A DNA stretch of 64,000 nt from Pimelobacter simplex (lineage in GTDB: Bacteria; Actinomycetota; Actinomycetes; Propionibacteriales; Nocardioidaceae): positions 1-64,000 of the forward strand of contig JADCLI010000030.1 of the NCBI GenBank assembly GCA_016803235.1, written 5' to 3'. Numbering within the stretch: position 1 is the stretch's first letter; every line of letters starts with the position of its first letter. Under the pieces are notes generated by a model, which did not search any database, was not told the DNA's origin, and saw only the letters and a program-made list of their open reading frames with translations. Of the stretch, positions 7,779 to 16,822 are shown piece after piece. The position numbers and the translations under genes were made by a program.

Positions 7779-8663
7779 TCAGCGCATGAGGAAGGACGCC
7801 CGCCAGACCTTGCGGTCGCGCTCGGAGACCATGCCGTTCTCGTGCAGGACCGGCATCACCTTCTCGCCCATCCAGGCGATCGTCTCGCGATAGCTCTCGT
7901 TGCCGAGCGCCTGGCGGCGCGCCTCCTGCGGGTCGAGGCCGACGACCTTGTAGACGTCCGGGTGGACCAGCGAGCGCATCGTCACGTAGGCGACCTGGGC
8001 GGTCATCGCCTGGTGCCAGCGCAGCTTGGTCCGCCCCAGGCCGCGCACGGCCTTGGCGAGCTCGTCGCGGGCGAAGGTGACGTGACGCGCCTCCTCGGTC
8101 ACGTGGATCCGGGCGACCATCCGGGTCAGCGGCTGGATCCGCTCGTCGCGCATCATCTCCCGCTGCCAGCGGTCGACGGGCTCCTCGCCGATCAGGATGC
8201 CGGCGTACGCGCTCGCGCCACGCAGCGCCAGCGGCCCGAGCCGCGCGAGCCGGTGGGGCGTGGGCCGGGGGCCGTACGCCGGCACGCCCATCGAGCCGAT
8301 CGCCCGCCCGAACATCACGGTGTGCCGGGTCTCGTCGCCGACCTCGGTGAGCGCGAACTGGGTGCGCGCGGAGGTGGGGTCCTCCCGGTAGGCGTCGCGC
8401 AGGAGGATCTGCATGAGCACGATCTCGAACCAGATCCCGACACTGGCGATGCTGGCGACCTCGTGCATCGAGAGGGTGATCTGCTGCTCCTCGCCGAGCG
8501 AGCGCCACATCGGGGTGTCGTAGAGGGACATCCGCTCGGGCTGCATCCACCACAGTCCGGGCACGGGCGGCGCGCTCCAGTCGAGGTCGACGTCCGGGTC
8601 GTACGACTGGCGCGCGGTCGACCGCAGCAGCCGCTCGGACAGGGCGTCGTCGACGAGGGTCAC
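7779..8663 (-). CDS. Diiron oxygenase, AurF-like (p-aminobenzoate N-oxygenase family)
   Basis: The 294-residue product is all-helical and carries the iron ligands expected of the family: a first Glu in EVASIASVGIWFE, E..xRH in EVGDETRHTVMFG, and EExRH in VTEEARHVTFARDEL. AurF-type enzymes oxidise aromatic amines to nitro groups, but most actinobacterial homologues have no known substrate. GTG at 8663 is chosen because an AGGAGG Shine-Dalgarno sits directly upstream and the reading frame above it covers the divergent promoter. It is divergent from the TetR gene, with a shared operator. Confidence 0.82.
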   Translation of the reverse strand: MTLVDDALSERLLRSTARQSYDPDVDLDWSAPPVPGLWWMQPERMSLYDTPMWRSLGEEQQITLSMHEVASIASVGIWFEIVLMQILLRDAYREDPTSARTQFALTEVGDETRHTVMFGRAIGSMGVPAYGPRPTPHRLARLGPLALRGASAYAGILIGEEPVDRWQREMMRDERIQPLTRMVARIHVTEEARHVTFARDELAKAVRGLGRTKLRWHQAMTAQVAYVTMRSLVHPDVYKVVGLDPQEARRQALGNESYRETIAWMGEKVMPVLHENGMVSERDRKVWRASFLMR

Positions 8664-8685
8664 GGGTCCTCCTGAGACATAGGTA

Positions 8686-8714
8686 TTACCGTCGGTAACG
8701 GATAAAGGTACTCT
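8686..8714. promoter_or_regulatory. TetR operator and divergent promoter
   Basis: The perfect inverted repeat TTACCG-T-CGGTAA spans 8686-8698. For the plus-strand TetR gene, TTACCG acts as a -35-like element and TACTCT (8709-8714) as the -10, 17 bases apart, with ATG seven bases later. The operator therefore overlaps the TetR promoter and lies just upstream of the diiron oxygenase, which suggests control of both genes by the TetR. Confidence 0.6.
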
Positions 8715-8721
8715 TGTCCCC

Positions 8722-9405
8722 ATGGCCCCCCACGTCAAGAGCGACGGACGCACCACCCGCTGGGAACGACACCGCGCCGAGCGCCGCGAGGAGTTCGTGC
8801 TCGCCGCCGTCCGCGCCATCGACACCCTCGGGCCCGACGCCTCGGTGGCCGACATCGCAGCCGAGGCCGGGGTCAGCAAGCCGGTGCTCTACCGCTACTT
8901 CGCCGACAAGGCAGAGCTGCACGCGGCCGTCGGGGCCTGGGCGGCCGACCTCGTGCTGGCCCGGGTCCTCACCGCCGTGCTCGCGCCCGCAGCGGCCCGC
9001 GACCGGGTCACGGCCGGTGTGGCGGCGTACCTCGACACCCTGGCCGAACACCCCCAGGCCTTCCTCCTTCTCAGCCGCCCGGCCGGCGGCACCGACCCGC
9101 TCGCCGCCGGCAAGGACCAGATCGCCGCGAAGCTGACCCGCCTGCTCGGCGACGCGCTGCGCCACCTCGGCGGCGACACCGGCGCGGCCGAGCCGTGGGC
9201 GCACGCCGTCGTCGGCCTCGGCACGTCCGTGGGCCAGTGGTGGCTGGAGCGGCACACGGTCTCGCGCAGCGCGGCGGCCGGCTACCTCAGCGACTTCATC
9301 TGGCACGCGCTCTCCGGCGCCGCCGCGGAGAGCGGCGTCGACCTGTCCCGGCTCGACGCGGGCGGCGGCCAGGTCACCCCGATCCGGTCGGAGAAGCGCC
9401 GATGA
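8722..9405 (+). CDS. TetR/AcrR family transcriptional regulator
   Basis: The product has 227 residues. The N-terminal helix-turn-helix is clear: ASVADIAAEAGVSKPVLYRYFADKAELHAAV at about residues 36-66. The larger C-terminal helical domain would bind a ligand. It is divergent from the diiron oxygenase gene and its promoter overlaps a palindrome, which fits autorepression plus repression of the neighbour. The stop codon overlaps the start of the DUF4873 gene (ATGA), so these are co-translated. The inducer is unknown. Confidence 0.9.
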   Translation: MAPHVKSDGRTTRWERHRAERREEFVLAAVRAIDTLGPDASVADIAAEAGVSKPVLYRYFADKAELHAAVGAWAADLVLARVLTAVLAPAAARDRVTAGVAAYLDTLAEHPQAFLLLSRPAGGTDPLAAGKDQIAAKLTRLLGDALRHLGGDTGAAEPWAHAVVGLGTSVGQWWLERHTVSRSAAAGYLSDFIWHALSGAAAESGVDLSRLDAGGGQVTPIRSEKRR

Positions 9406-9698
9406 CCGCCACGCACGAGCCACAGGAGGCGTACGACGGCCCGGCGGTCCTCGTCGTCGCCGGCACCGGCCAGCCGGTCGAGCACACCGTGAGCGTGACC
9501 CTGCGCGGCGCCTTCCAGCCGCTCGACGGGCACTTCCACTGGTACGGCCGGATCGCGGTCGACAGCGCGCTCGACACGGTCCGCAGCGGGTCGGCGGTCA
9601 CCCTGCGCACCGAGCACGGCGAGGCAGCCGGCAAGGTCGCCGACGTCGACCCGTGGGGCCGGTTCCGGGTCAGCGGCACCGGCCGGCCGCCGTTCTGA
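9402..9698 (+). CDS. DUF4873 domain protein
   Basis: This is a 98-residue, cytoplasmic, beta-rich protein. The pattern YDGPAVLVVAGTGQPVEHTVSVTLRGAFQPLDGHFHWYGRI, then VDPWGRFRVSGTGRPPF at the end, fits DUF4873, a domain also found next to or fused to flavin monooxygenases in actinobacteria. It may be an accessory to the oxygenase chemistry of the neighbouring diiron enzyme, but no biochemical role is established. It is coupled to the TetR gene by ATGA overlap. Confidence 0.75.
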   Translation: MTATHEPQEAYDGPAVLVVAGTGQPVEHTVSVTLRGAFQPLDGHFHWYGRIAVDSALDTVRSGSAVTLRTEHGEAAGKVADVDPWGRFRVSGTGRPPF

Positions 9699-9710
9699 GC
9701 CGCGCCGGGG

Positions 9711-10223
9711 TCAGCCGGGGGTGACGATCACGTTGACCGCCTCGAGGGCCGCGTCCGGGCCGGCCCGGTAGGCGTGCGGCACGTCGGCCGCGAAGCGCAC
9801 GTGGTCGCCGGGCCCCACCGCGACCGTGCGGCCGCCGTGCTCGACCTCGCCTGCACCGGCGAGGACGACGAGCTGCTCCTCGACGCCGGCCGGGTGGGCG
9901 GGCGAGGTGCGTTCGACGCCGGCCGCGAGACGGAGCAGGTAGACCTCGGTCGTCCGGCCGGGCTCGCGCAGCACGCGCACCCGGGTCGCCACCACGCCGT
10001 CGTCGGCCACAGCGGCGCCGTCGTGGTCGTCGAGCAGCGCCGCCAGGGGGACGCCGAGCGGGGTCGCGACGGCGTACAGCGTGTCGAGAGTGGGATTGCG
10101 CCGGCCGGTCTCGAGCTCGGAGAGCGAGCCCTTCCCGATCCCGGCCTGGGCGGCCAGGGCGGACAACGACAGGCCGCGCGCCTCCCTCAGCGCGCGGATC
10201 CGGGCGCCGACCTCTCGCGCCAT
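9711..10223 (-). CDS. XRE-family regulator with cupin domain
   Basis: The 170-residue product has an XRE helix-turn-helix at residues ~5-60 (IRALREARGLSLSALAAQAGIGKGSLSELETGRRNPTLDTLYAVA) and a cupin_2 beta-barrel at ~95-165 (AHPAGVEEQLVVLAGAGEVEHGGRTVAVGPGDHVRFAADVPHAYRA). Such regulators sense a small molecule in the cupin pocket. It faces the BenE-type transporter gene across a 64-base intergenic region that holds a near-perfect palindrome, so it probably controls that gene and itself. Confidence 0.9.
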   Translation of the reverse strand: MAREVGARIRALREARGLSLSALAAQAGIGKGSLSELETGRRNPTLDTLYAVATPLGVPLAALLDDHDGAAVADDGVVATRVRVLREPGRTTEVYLLRLAAGVERTSPAHPAGVEEQLVVLAGAGEVEHGGRTVAVGPGDHVRFAADVPHAYRAGPDAALEAVNVIVTPG

Positions 10224-10243
10224 CGCCAGCGACCCCCTAGAGT

Positions 10244-10259
10244 GTTCCGTATACAGAAC
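10244..10259. promoter_or_regulatory. Likely XRE-cupin operator
   Basis: GTTCCGTATACAGAAC is a 16-base near-perfect palindrome centred on GTATAC; only positions 10248 and 10255 fail to pair. It lies between the XRE-cupin start (10223) and the BenE start (10288), where it would affect both promoters. Confidence 0.6.
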
Positions 10260-10287
10260 GCCGCACCGGTGTTCCCGAGGAGGCGGC

Positions 10288-11490
10288 GTGTCCGAGGAGA
10301 CTACTCACGGCCCCGTGATGGCGGGTGTCGTCACGGCCCTGGTCGGGTTCAGCAGCTCGTTCGTGGTCTGCCTCGCCGGCCTGACCGCCGTCGGCGCCAC
10401 CCCCGACCAGGCCGCATCCGGCCTCGCGACCCTGCTGGTGACCCAGTCCCTCGGCATGCTCTGGCTCTCGTTGCGTCACCGGATCCCCGTCACGCTCGCC
10501 TGGTCCACCCCGGGCGCCGCGCTGCTCGCCACCTCCGCCGGCGTCACCGGCGGCTGGTCGGCGGCCGTGGGGGCCTTCGTGGCCACCGGCGTGCTCATCG
10601 TGCTCACCGCGCTCGTGCCCAAGGTGGGCGACCTGGTCGCCGCCATCCCGCACAGCCTGGCCCGCGCGATGCTCGCCGGCGTGCTCCTGCCGCTGTGCCT
10701 GGCGCCGGTCACCGCCCTGGTCGACTCCCCCGCCGCGGTCGCCCCACTGGTCCTGACCTGGCTGGTCCTGCTCCGTCTCGCGCCGCGCTGGGCGGTGCCC
10801 GGCGCGCTGCTGGTCGCCCTCGTCACCGTCCTGGCGACCGCGCGGATCGACGCCGCCGACCTCGCACCGCACCTCGTGTGGACCACGCCGACCTGGTCGC
10901 TGTCCGCCCTGGTCGGCATCGCCCTTCCGCTGTACGTCGTCACGATGGCCTCGCAGAACGTGCCGGGCGTCGCGGTGATGAGCGGCTTCGGGTACCGCGT
11001 CCCGTGGCGCGAGTCGCTCGCCGTGACCGGGATCGGCACCGTCGTCGGCGCCCCGACCGGCGGGCACGCGATCAACCTCGCCGCCATCAGCGCGGCGCTG
11101 TCCGCCGGACCCACGGCCGGCCCGGACCCGCGGCGACGCTGGATCGCCGCGGTCACCGCCTCGGTCGCCTACCTCGTGCTGGCCGTCGCCAGCACCGCGC
11201 TGGCCACGCTCGTCGCCGCCGCGGCCGACGGCGTCATGCAGGCAGCAGCGGGCCTGGCCCTGCTCGGCACGCTCGGCGCGGCGCTCGCCGAGGGCCTGGC
11301 CGACCCGGCCGAGCGCGAGCCGGCGGCGGCGACACTCGTCGTCGCGGCCTCGGGCGTCAGCGTGCTCGGGATCGGTGCCGCGTTCTGGGCGCTGGTCGCC
11401 GGGCTGCTGCTGCGGGCCTTCCTGCGAGCGGGACGATCTCCCGCCGTCAGGCCAGCTTCGCGAACATCGTCGACCTCAGGCCGAACCTGA
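10288..11490 (+). CDS. BenE-family (benzoate/H+ symporter-like) transporter
   Basis: The product has about 400 residues and roughly 11-12 membrane helices. Segments such as LVTQSLGMLWLSLRHRIPVTLAWSTPGAALL, AIPHSLARAMLAGVLLPLC, ASQNVPGVAVMSGFGYRVPW and GAPTGGHAINLAAISAAL are typical of BenE. The family imports benzoate or related solutes with protons. GTG at 10288 is preceded by GAGGAGG. No benzoate degradation genes lie nearby, so the substrate is open. Its last 44 bases overlap the convergent SpoIID-like gene. Confidence 0.85.
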   Translation: MSEETTHGPVMAGVVTALVGFSSSFVVCLAGLTAVGATPDQAASGLATLLVTQSLGMLWLSLRHRIPVTLAWSTPGAALLATSAGVTGGWSAAVGAFVATGVLIVLTALVPKVGDLVAAIPHSLARAMLAGVLLPLCLAPVTALVDSPAAVAPLVLTWLVLLRLAPRWAVPGALLVALVTVLATARIDAADLAPHLVWTTPTWSLSALVGIALPLYVVTMASQNVPGVAVMSGFGYRVPWRESLAVTGIGTVVGAPTGGHAINLAAISAALSAGPTAGPDPRRRWIAAVTASVAYLVLAVASTALATLVAAAADGVMQAAAGLALLGTLGAALAEGLADPAEREPAAATLVVAASGVSVLGIGAAFWALVAGLLLRAFLRAGRSPAVRPASRTSSTSGRT

Positions 11491-12625
11491 CTCGGAACTG
11501 GTCGCCGGTCAGCGTCGTACTGCCGCCCGCGCCCGTGATCTTCACCGAGGTCACCCGTCCGCCCTGGGCCGGGTCCTTGACGACCTCGAGGGCCTCGAAG
11601 TCCCCGATCCCCGGGAACTGCGCCTCGATCGCGGCCGCCGTCAGCGTCACCTGCCACGCATTGTTCGGGTTGCCCGACGCCGCCTCGTAGGGGTCGGCCT
11701 TCGCCACCTGGTAGGGCAGCGAGCCGGACGCGGTCCAGCCGCCGTTGCTCGACGAGAACTGGGTGAACGCCGGCCCCCCGCCGTAGGTCCGGATCTGCCC
11801 GGCGGTGGCCGCGATCGCGGCGTTCGACTCCGGCTGCTCGACCGCGACGCCGCGGTAGACCTGCGACTGGGTCGTGTCCCAGACGTCGAAGACCCCGCGG
11901 TCGTTGGTGTCCCGCTCGAAGATCGCGTAGGTGCGCGCGGCCACGGCCTGGGCCTGGACGGCCTGCGGGTGCCACTTCGCGGGCATCTCGGAGGGCACGA
12001 CGCCGCGCAGGTACTTCTCGACGCTCACCACGTTGACGGTGTCGCGGCCCTGGCCGTTGGCGGGGACGACGGAGCGGATCTTGCCGCGGTAGTCGACGGC
12101 GCCACCGGGAACGTACAGCCGGAGCGTGCCGCCCTTGCCCTTGAACTCGGCCTGGCCCGGGATGACCCGGACCTTCCGCCAGCGGTTCGTCCTCACCGAG
12201 AGCTGGGTGTCGCCGCCCTTGGCGGTCAGCTTCCAGCGCTTCGCGCCGCGCTTGCCGAGCTTCCAGGTCTTGCCGGTCGCCAGGCTGCGGACCTTCAGCC
12301 TCGGCCGGTGCTGGACCACGACGTTGCTCGAGGTGTCGGCGGTGATGAGCACCTTCACCGAGCCGCCGCCGACGCCGGGCGCGGTGCCCGGGTAGTAGAA
12401 GTCGAGGATCTGCGCGGCGCTCAGCCCCTGCTCGGCGGCGCCCTTGGCGCCGTACTGCGAGAGGCCCTTGCCGTGGCCCCAGCCACTGCCGGTGAGGGTG
12501 ACGGTCTCCGGCCCGGCCGCGGGCTCCGCGGGCTCGGCGGGCGCGGCGTGCGCCGGGACGCCTCCGGCGAGGCCGAGGGCGAGACCGGCGGCAAGAGTGG
12601 TGATGGTTCCCGGGAACAGGCGCAT
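11447..12625 (-). CDS. Secreted SpoIID/LytB domain protein
   Basis: The 392-residue product has a signal peptide (TITTLAAGLALGLAGGVPAHA). After it come GWGHGKGLSQYGAKGAAEQGLSAAQILDFYYPGT and VEKYLRGVVPSEMPAKWHPQAVQAQAVAARTYAIF, which are the two hallmark blocks of the SpoIID/LytB family. SpoIID members are lytic transglycosylases acting on peptidoglycan; non-sporulating actinobacteria carry secreted versions of unclear role. TACTCT lies six bases before the ATG, so it looks leaderless. It is divergent from valS. The open frame upstream of the ATG is antisense to valS and is not part of this gene. Confidence 0.9.
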   Translation of the reverse strand: MRLFPGTITTLAAGLALGLAGGVPAHAAPAEPAEPAAGPETVTLTGSGWGHGKGLSQYGAKGAAEQGLSAAQILDFYYPGTAPGVGGGSVKVLITADTSSNVVVQHRPRLKVRSLATGKTWKLGKRGAKRWKLTAKGGDTQLSVRTNRWRKVRVIPGQAEFKGKGGTLRLYVPGGAVDYRGKIRSVVPANGQGRDTVNVVSVEKYLRGVVPSEMPAKWHPQAVQAQAVAARTYAIFERDTNDRGVFDVWDTTQSQVYRGVAVEQPESNAAIAATAGQIRTYGGGPAFTQFSSSNGGWTASGSLPYQVAKADPYEAASGNPNNAWQVTLTAAAIEAQFPGIGDFEALEVVKDPAQGGRVTSVKITGAGGSTTLTGDQFRVRFGLRSTMFAKLA

Positions 12626-12670
12626 CGTCCGAGAGTAACCGCCGGTTGAAAGCTCAACCCCCGCTCGCAA

Positions 12671-12676
12671 TAGGCT
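12671..12676 (+). promoter_or_regulatory. -10 element of valS (leaderless)
   Basis: TAGGCT lies six bases before the valS ATG at 12683. There is no room for a T-box or other 5' leader: the whole gap to the divergent gene is 57 bases. Confidence 0.6.
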
Positions 12677-12682
12677 TCGACC

Positions 12683-15307
12683 ATGACCGAGCTCGACAGC
12701 ACGCAGAACCCGGACCCGACCAGCGCCCCGACCGGCGCGGTCGCCGTACCGGACAAGCCGGCGCTGGAGGGCCTGGAGGAGAAGTGGGCGCAGCGCTGGA
12801 AGGACGCCGACACCTACGGCTTCGACCGCACCCAGCCGCGCGAGAACGTCTACGCGATCGACACCCCGCCCCCGACGGTCAGCGGCAGCCTGCACGTCGG
12901 CCACGTCTTCTCCTACACCCACACCGACCTGATCGCCCGCTTCCAGCGGATGCAGGGCAAGTCCGTCTTCTACCCGATGGGCTGGGACGACAACGGCCTG
13001 CCGACCGAGCGCCGGGTGCAGAACTACTTCGGCGTGCGCTGCGACCCCTCGCTGCCCTACGACGCCGACTTCACCCCGCCCGAGAAGCCGGACCCGAAGC
13101 GCCAGGTCCCCATCAGCCGGCCCAACTTCATCGCGCTGTGCGAGCAGCTGGTCGAGCAGGACGAGAAGGTCTTCGAGGACCTGTGGCGCACCCTCGGCCT
13201 CAGCGTCGACTGGAACACGACCTACACCACCATCGGCACCAAGGCGCAGACCGTCAGCCAGCGCGCGTTCCTGCGCAACCTGGCCCGCGGCGAGGCCTAC
13301 CTGCAGGAGGCGCCGACCCTGTGGGACGTCACCTTCCAGACCGCGGTCGCCCAGGCCGAGCTCGAGGCGCGGGACTACGCCGGCGCCTACCACCGCGTCG
13401 CCTTCCACAAGCCGGACGGCTCCCCCGTCTACATCGAGACCACCCGCCCCGAGCTGATCCCGTCCGTGGTCGCGCTGATCGCGCACCCCGACGACGAGCG
13501 CTACGCCGACCTGTTCGGCACGACGGTCACCTCGCCGGTCTTCGGCGTGGAGATCCCGGTGCTGGCCCACGCCGCCGCCGAGAAGGACAAGGGCGCGGGC
13601 ATCGCGATGTGCTGCACCTTCGGCGACCTCACCGACGTCCAGTGGTGGCGTGAGCTGCAGCTGCCGGTCCGCACCGTGATCGGCCGCGACGGCCGGCTCA
13701 CCCGCGAGACGCCCGAGTGGCTCTCCTCGGAGCAGGCCGCGTCGGCGTACGAGGACCTGCAGGGCAAGACCGTCCACTCCGCGCGCGAGGTGATGGTCGC
13801 CAAGCTCAAGGAGTCCGGCGACCTCGACGGCGACCCGAAGCCGACCCAGCGGATGGCAAACTTCTACGAGAAGGGCGACAAGCCGCTCGAGATCGTCTCC
13901 ACCCGCCAGTGGTACGTCCGCAACGGCGGCCGTGACGCCGGGATCCGCAAGCAGATGCTGGAGCGCGGCGCGGAGATCGACTGGCTGCCCCCGCACATGA
14001 AGCACCGCTTCGACAACTGGGTCGGCGGCCTCAACGGCGACTGGCTGATCTCGCGCCAGCGCTTCTTCGGCATCCCGTTCCCGGTCTGGTACCCGCTCGA
14101 CGCCGAGGGCGAGCCCGACTACACCCGGCTGCTGCTGCCCACCGAGGCGGAGCTGCCGGTCGACCCGTCGACGCAGGCGCCGACGGGCTACGCCGAGGAG
14201 CAGCGCGGCAAGCCCGGCGGCTTCATCGGCGACCCCGACGTGATGGACACCTGGGCGACCTCGTCGCTCACCCCCCACATCGCGGGCGGCTGGGAGTCCG
14301 ACCCCGACCTGTGGTCGCGGGTGTTCCCGATGGACCTGGCCACCCAGGCCCACGACATCATCCGCACCTGGCTGTTCTCCCGCGTCGTGCGCGCCCACTT
14401 CGAGAACGGCGTCGCGCCGTGGTCGCACGCGATGATCTCGGGCTTCATCGTCGACCCGGACCGCAAGAAGATGTCGAAGTCCAAGGGCAACGTCGTGGTC
14501 CCCAACGAGATCCTCGACAAGTACGGCGCCGACGCCGTCCGTTGGCGCGCGGCCATCGCCCGCCCCGGCCTGGACTCGCCCTTCGACGAGACCCAGATGA
14601 AGGTCGGCCGCCGGCTGGCGATGAAGGTCCTCAACGCGTCGAAGTTCGTCCTCGGCAGCGTCGGCGCGACCACGTTCAGCGCCGCCGCCGTGAGCCAGCC
14701 GGTCGACACCGCGCTGCTCGGCCGGCTCGGCGGTGTCGTCCGCCGCGCCACCGAGGCGTTCGAGGCCTACGACTACACCACCGCGCTCGAGGTCAGCGAG
14801 AAGTTCTTCTGGGAGTTCTGCGACGACTACCTCGAGCTGGTCAAGGAGCGCGCGTACGCCGGCGACGGCGACGCGTCGTCCTCCGCCCGGGCCACCCTGG
14901 CCCTCGCCCTGCAGGTCCAGCTCCGGCTGCTCGCGCCCTTCCTCCCCTACGTCACCGAGGAGGTCTGGTCGTGGTGGCAGGAGGGCTCGGTGCACCGTGC
15001 CGCCTGGCCGACCGTCACCGAGCTCGGCTCCCCCGCCGCCTCCGACGGATCGCTGATCGACGCCGTCGCCTCGGCCCTCTCGGGCATCCGCGGCGCGAAG
15101 TCGGCCGCCAAGGTCAAGATGCGCGCGCCGCTGGCCCGGGTCGAGGTCACCGGTCCGGCCCGCCTGGTCGAGGCCGCCGAGAAGGCCGCCGACGACCTGC
15201 GCCGCAGCGGCAACGTGGTCGGCGACCTGGTCTTCACGCTCGCCGAGGACGCCACCGAGCTGAGCGTCACCGCGCAGATTGCCGAGGAGCCTGAGGTCGT
15301 CGAGTAG
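12683..15307 (+). CDS. valS: Valyl-tRNA synthetase
   Basis: The 874-residue product is a class I aminoacyl-tRNA synthetase charging tRNA-Val. The HIGH-like motif is HVGH in [17 protein letters not shown] (around residue 73), and KMSKS is in [11 protein letters not shown] (around residue 595). Between them is the CP1 editing domain ([22 protein letters not shown]). An anticodon-binding helical domain follows ([35 protein letters not shown]). The length fits actinobacterial ValRS. It lacks a long C-terminal coiled coil of the E. coli kind. The stop codon sits at the edge of a repeat-like stretch and is followed by a strong hairpin. Confidence 0.97.
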   Translation: MTELDSTQNPDPTSAPTGAVAVPDKPALEGLEEKWAQRWKDADTYGFDRTQPRENVYAIDTPPPTVSGSLHVGHVFSYTHTDLIARFQRMQGKSVFYPMGWDDNGLPTERRVQNYFGVRCDPSLPYDADFTPPEKPDPKRQVPISRPNFIALCEQLVEQDEKVFEDLWRTLGLSVDWNTTYTTIGTKAQTVSQRAFLRNLARGEAYLQEAPTLWDVTFQTAVAQAELEARDYAGAYHRVAFHKPDGSPVYIETTRPELIPSVVALIAHPDDERYADLFGTTVTSPVFGVEIPVLAHAAAEKDKGAGIAMCCTFGDLTDVQWWRELQLPVRTVIGRDGRLTRETPEWLSSEQAASAYEDLQGKTVHSAREVMVAKLKESGDLDGDPKPTQRMANFYEKGDKPLEIVSTRQWYVRNGGRDAGIRKQMLERGAEIDWLPPHMKHRFDNWVGGLNGDWLISRQRFFGIPFPVWYPLDAEGEPDYTRLLLPTEAELPVDPSTQAPTGYAEEQRGKPGGFIGDPDVMDTWATSSLTPHIAGGWESDPDLWSRVFPMDLATQAHDIIRTWLFSRVVRAHFENGVAPWSHAMISGFIVDPDRKKMSKSKGNVVVPNEILDKYGADAVRWRAAIARPGLDSPFDETQMKVGRRLAMKVLNASKFVLGSVGATTFSAAAVSQPVDTALLGRLGGVVRRATEAFEAYDYTTALEVSEKFFWEFCDDYLELVKERAYAGDGDASSSARATLALALQVQLRLLAPFLPYVTEEVWSWWQEGSVHRAAWPTVTELGSPAASDGSLIDAVASALSGIRGAKSAAKVKMRAPLARVEVTGPARLVEAAEKAADDLRRSGNVVGDLVFTLAEDATELSVTAQIAEEPEVVE

Positions 15308-15394
15308 CCCGAGGCGCTAGCCGAGGAATCCGTGGATCTCGATACGCGCGTCGCGACCTCGTTCCTCGGTCGCGGCGCTACTCGATCTCGGCCC
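15303..15394. repeat. REP-like extragenic inverted-repeat stretch
   Basis: This stretch holds nested inverted repeats: CCGAGGAA (15321-15328) with TTCCTCGG (15362-15369), and CGCGACC (15352-15358) with GGTCGCG (15368-15374). It also carries GGATCTCGATACG and CTACTCGATC, motifs that resemble the repetitive intergenic palindromes I recall from Nocardioides-like genomes. Only one copy is seen in this window, so calling it a repeat family rests on memory, not on comparison. Confidence 0.4.
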
Positions 15395-15397
15395 TGA

Positions 15398-15429
15398 CTG
15401 ATCTGTCGGCGCGAGCGCCGACAGATCAG
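15398..15429. terminator. Bidirectional terminator between valS and clpX
   Basis: CTGATCTGTCGGCGC (15398-15412) pairs perfectly over 15 bases with the arm at 15415-15429, leaving a 2-base loop. It sits between the convergent valS and clpX genes, and its right arm contains the clpX stop codon (15426-15428). It could terminate both transcripts. Confidence 0.75.
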
Positions 15430-16703
15430 GCCGACTTCTTCTTCTTGGACTCGCGCAGCACCAGGGTCGGCGCGACGTCGTCCTCGACGACCTCCTTGGT
15501 CACCACGACCTTCTCGACGTCGCCACGGCTGGGGACGTCGTACATGACGTGGAGGAGGACCTCCTCGATGATCGCGCGCAGGCCGCGGGCTCCGGTGCCC
15601 CGCTCGAGGGCCTTGTCGGCGATCGCGCCGATGGCGTCGTCGGTGAACTCGAGCTCGACGCCGTCGAGCTCGAAGAGCTTCTTGTACTGCTTCACCAGGG
15701 CGTTGCGCGGCTCGGTGAGGATCTGGACCAGGGCGTCCTGGTCGAGCGGGCTGACGCTCGCGATCAGGGGCAGGCGGCCGATGAACTCGGGGATCAGGCC
15801 GAACTTGGTGAGGTCCTCGGGACGGACCTGGGCGAGGAGGTCGTCGGCGTCCCGCTCGGCCTGCCCCCGCGGCTCGGCGGTGAAGCCCAGGGACTTCTTG
15901 CCGACGCGCTGCTCGATGATGTGCTCGAGGCCGGCGAAGGCCCCGCCGACCACGAACAGGATGTTGGTCGTGTCGATCTGGATGAACTCCTGGTGGGGGT
16001 GCTTGCGGCCGCCCTGCGGGGGCACCGAGGCGGTGGTGCCCTCGATGATCTTCAGCAGCGCCTGCTGGACGCCCTCACCGGAGACGTCGCGCGTGATCGA
16101 CGGGTTCTCGGCCTTGCGGGCGACCTTGTCGATCTCGTCGATGTAGATGATGCCGGTCTCGGCCTTCTTGACGTCGTAGTCGGCGGCCTGGATCAGCTTG
16201 AGGAGGATGTTCTCGACGTCCTCGCCGACGTAGCCCGCCTCCGTCAGCGCCGTGGCGTCGGCGATCGCGAACGGGACGTTGAGCATCCGCGCCAGGGTCT
16301 GGGCGAGGTAGGTCTTGCCGCAGCCGGTCGGGCCGATGACGAGGATGTTGGACTTGGCCACCTCGACGACCTCGTCCTTGCTGTGCTTGCCCGAGATGGG
16401 CTGCACGCCGGCCTGGACCCGCTTGTAGTGGTTGTAGACCGCGACCGCGAGGGACTTCTTGGCCTGCTCCTGGCCGATGACGTAGGAGTTGAGGAACTCG
16501 AAGATCTCCTTGGGCTTCGGCAGGTCAGCGAGCTCGACCTCGGAGCCCTCGGCGAGCTCCTCCTCGATGATCTCGTTGCACAGGTCGATGCACTCGTCAC
16601 AGATGTAGACACCCGGACCAGCGATGAGCTTCTTGACCTGCTTCTGGCTCTTGCCGCAGAACGAGCACTTCAACAGGTCGCCACCGTCACCGATGCGTGC
16701 CAC
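15426..16703 (-). CDS. clpX: ATP-dependent Clp protease ATP-binding subunit ClpX
   Basis: The 425-residue product is the AAA+ unfoldase that feeds substrates into ClpP. It shows the N-terminal zinc-binding domain (C13, C16, C35, C38), Walker A GPTGCGKT, pore loop GYVG, Walker [10 protein letters not shown], and ClpP-docking and sensor regions (IGFGA-type loop replaced by the region near LGFTAEP, plus [16 protein letters not shown]). It ends with a lysine-rich tail ahead of the terminator. GTG at 16703 is preceded by GAGGAGG. It is downstream of clpP2 by 119 bases with a hairpin in between, so it may have partly separate expression. Confidence 0.97.
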   Translation of the reverse strand: MARIGDGGDLLKCSFCGKSQKQVKKLIAGPGVYICDECIDLCNEIIEEELAEGSEVELADLPKPKEIFEFLNSYVIGQEQAKKSLAVAVYNHYKRVQAGVQPISGKHSKDEVVEVAKSNILVIGPTGCGKTYLAQTLARMLNVPFAIADATALTEAGYVGEDVENILLKLIQAADYDVKKAETGIIYIDEIDKVARKAENPSITRDVSGEGVQQALLKIIEGTTASVPPQGGRKHPHQEFIQIDTTNILFVVGGAFAGLEHIIEQRVGKKSLGFTAEPRGQAERDADDLLAQVRPEDLTKFGLIPEFIGRLPLIASVSPLDQDALVQILTEPRNALVKQYKKLFELDGVELEFTDDAIGAIADKALERGTGARGLRAIIEEVLLHVMYDVPSRGDVEKVVVTKEVVEDDVAPTLVLRESKKKKSA

Positions 16704-16733
16704 GGGTCCTCCTCACAATCGAACTACCCGACG

Positions 16734-16777
16734 GTACCCCGTGCCACGCTCCGGCGGGAGCGTGACACGTGGGGTAC
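16734..16777 (-). terminator. Hairpin between clpP2 and clpX
   Basis: CACGCTCC (16745-16752) pairs perfectly with GGAGCGTG (16757-16764) over a 4-base loop. Outer arms GTACCCC (16734-16740) and GGGGTAC (16771-16777) extend the stem with a small internal bulge. On the minus strand it lies after the clpP2 stop and before clpX, so it could be an attenuator or a terminator for the clpP operon. There is no T-run. Confidence 0.5.
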
Positions 16778-16822
16778 GTCGGGATGCTCATCGGTCTTCT
16801 ACGTCGTGGTCTGAGCCGCGGC

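Noticed and set aside
12626..12682. T-box leader upstream of valS
   Set aside because: The gap is only 57 bases and the -10 element lies six bases before the start.
12626..14995. Very long open frame antisense to valS, continuous with the SpoIID-like gene
   Set aside because: Low-complexity Val/Gly/Leu/Arg-rich product, a shadow of valS third-position GC bias. The real gene starts at 12625 with a signal peptide and a -10 element.
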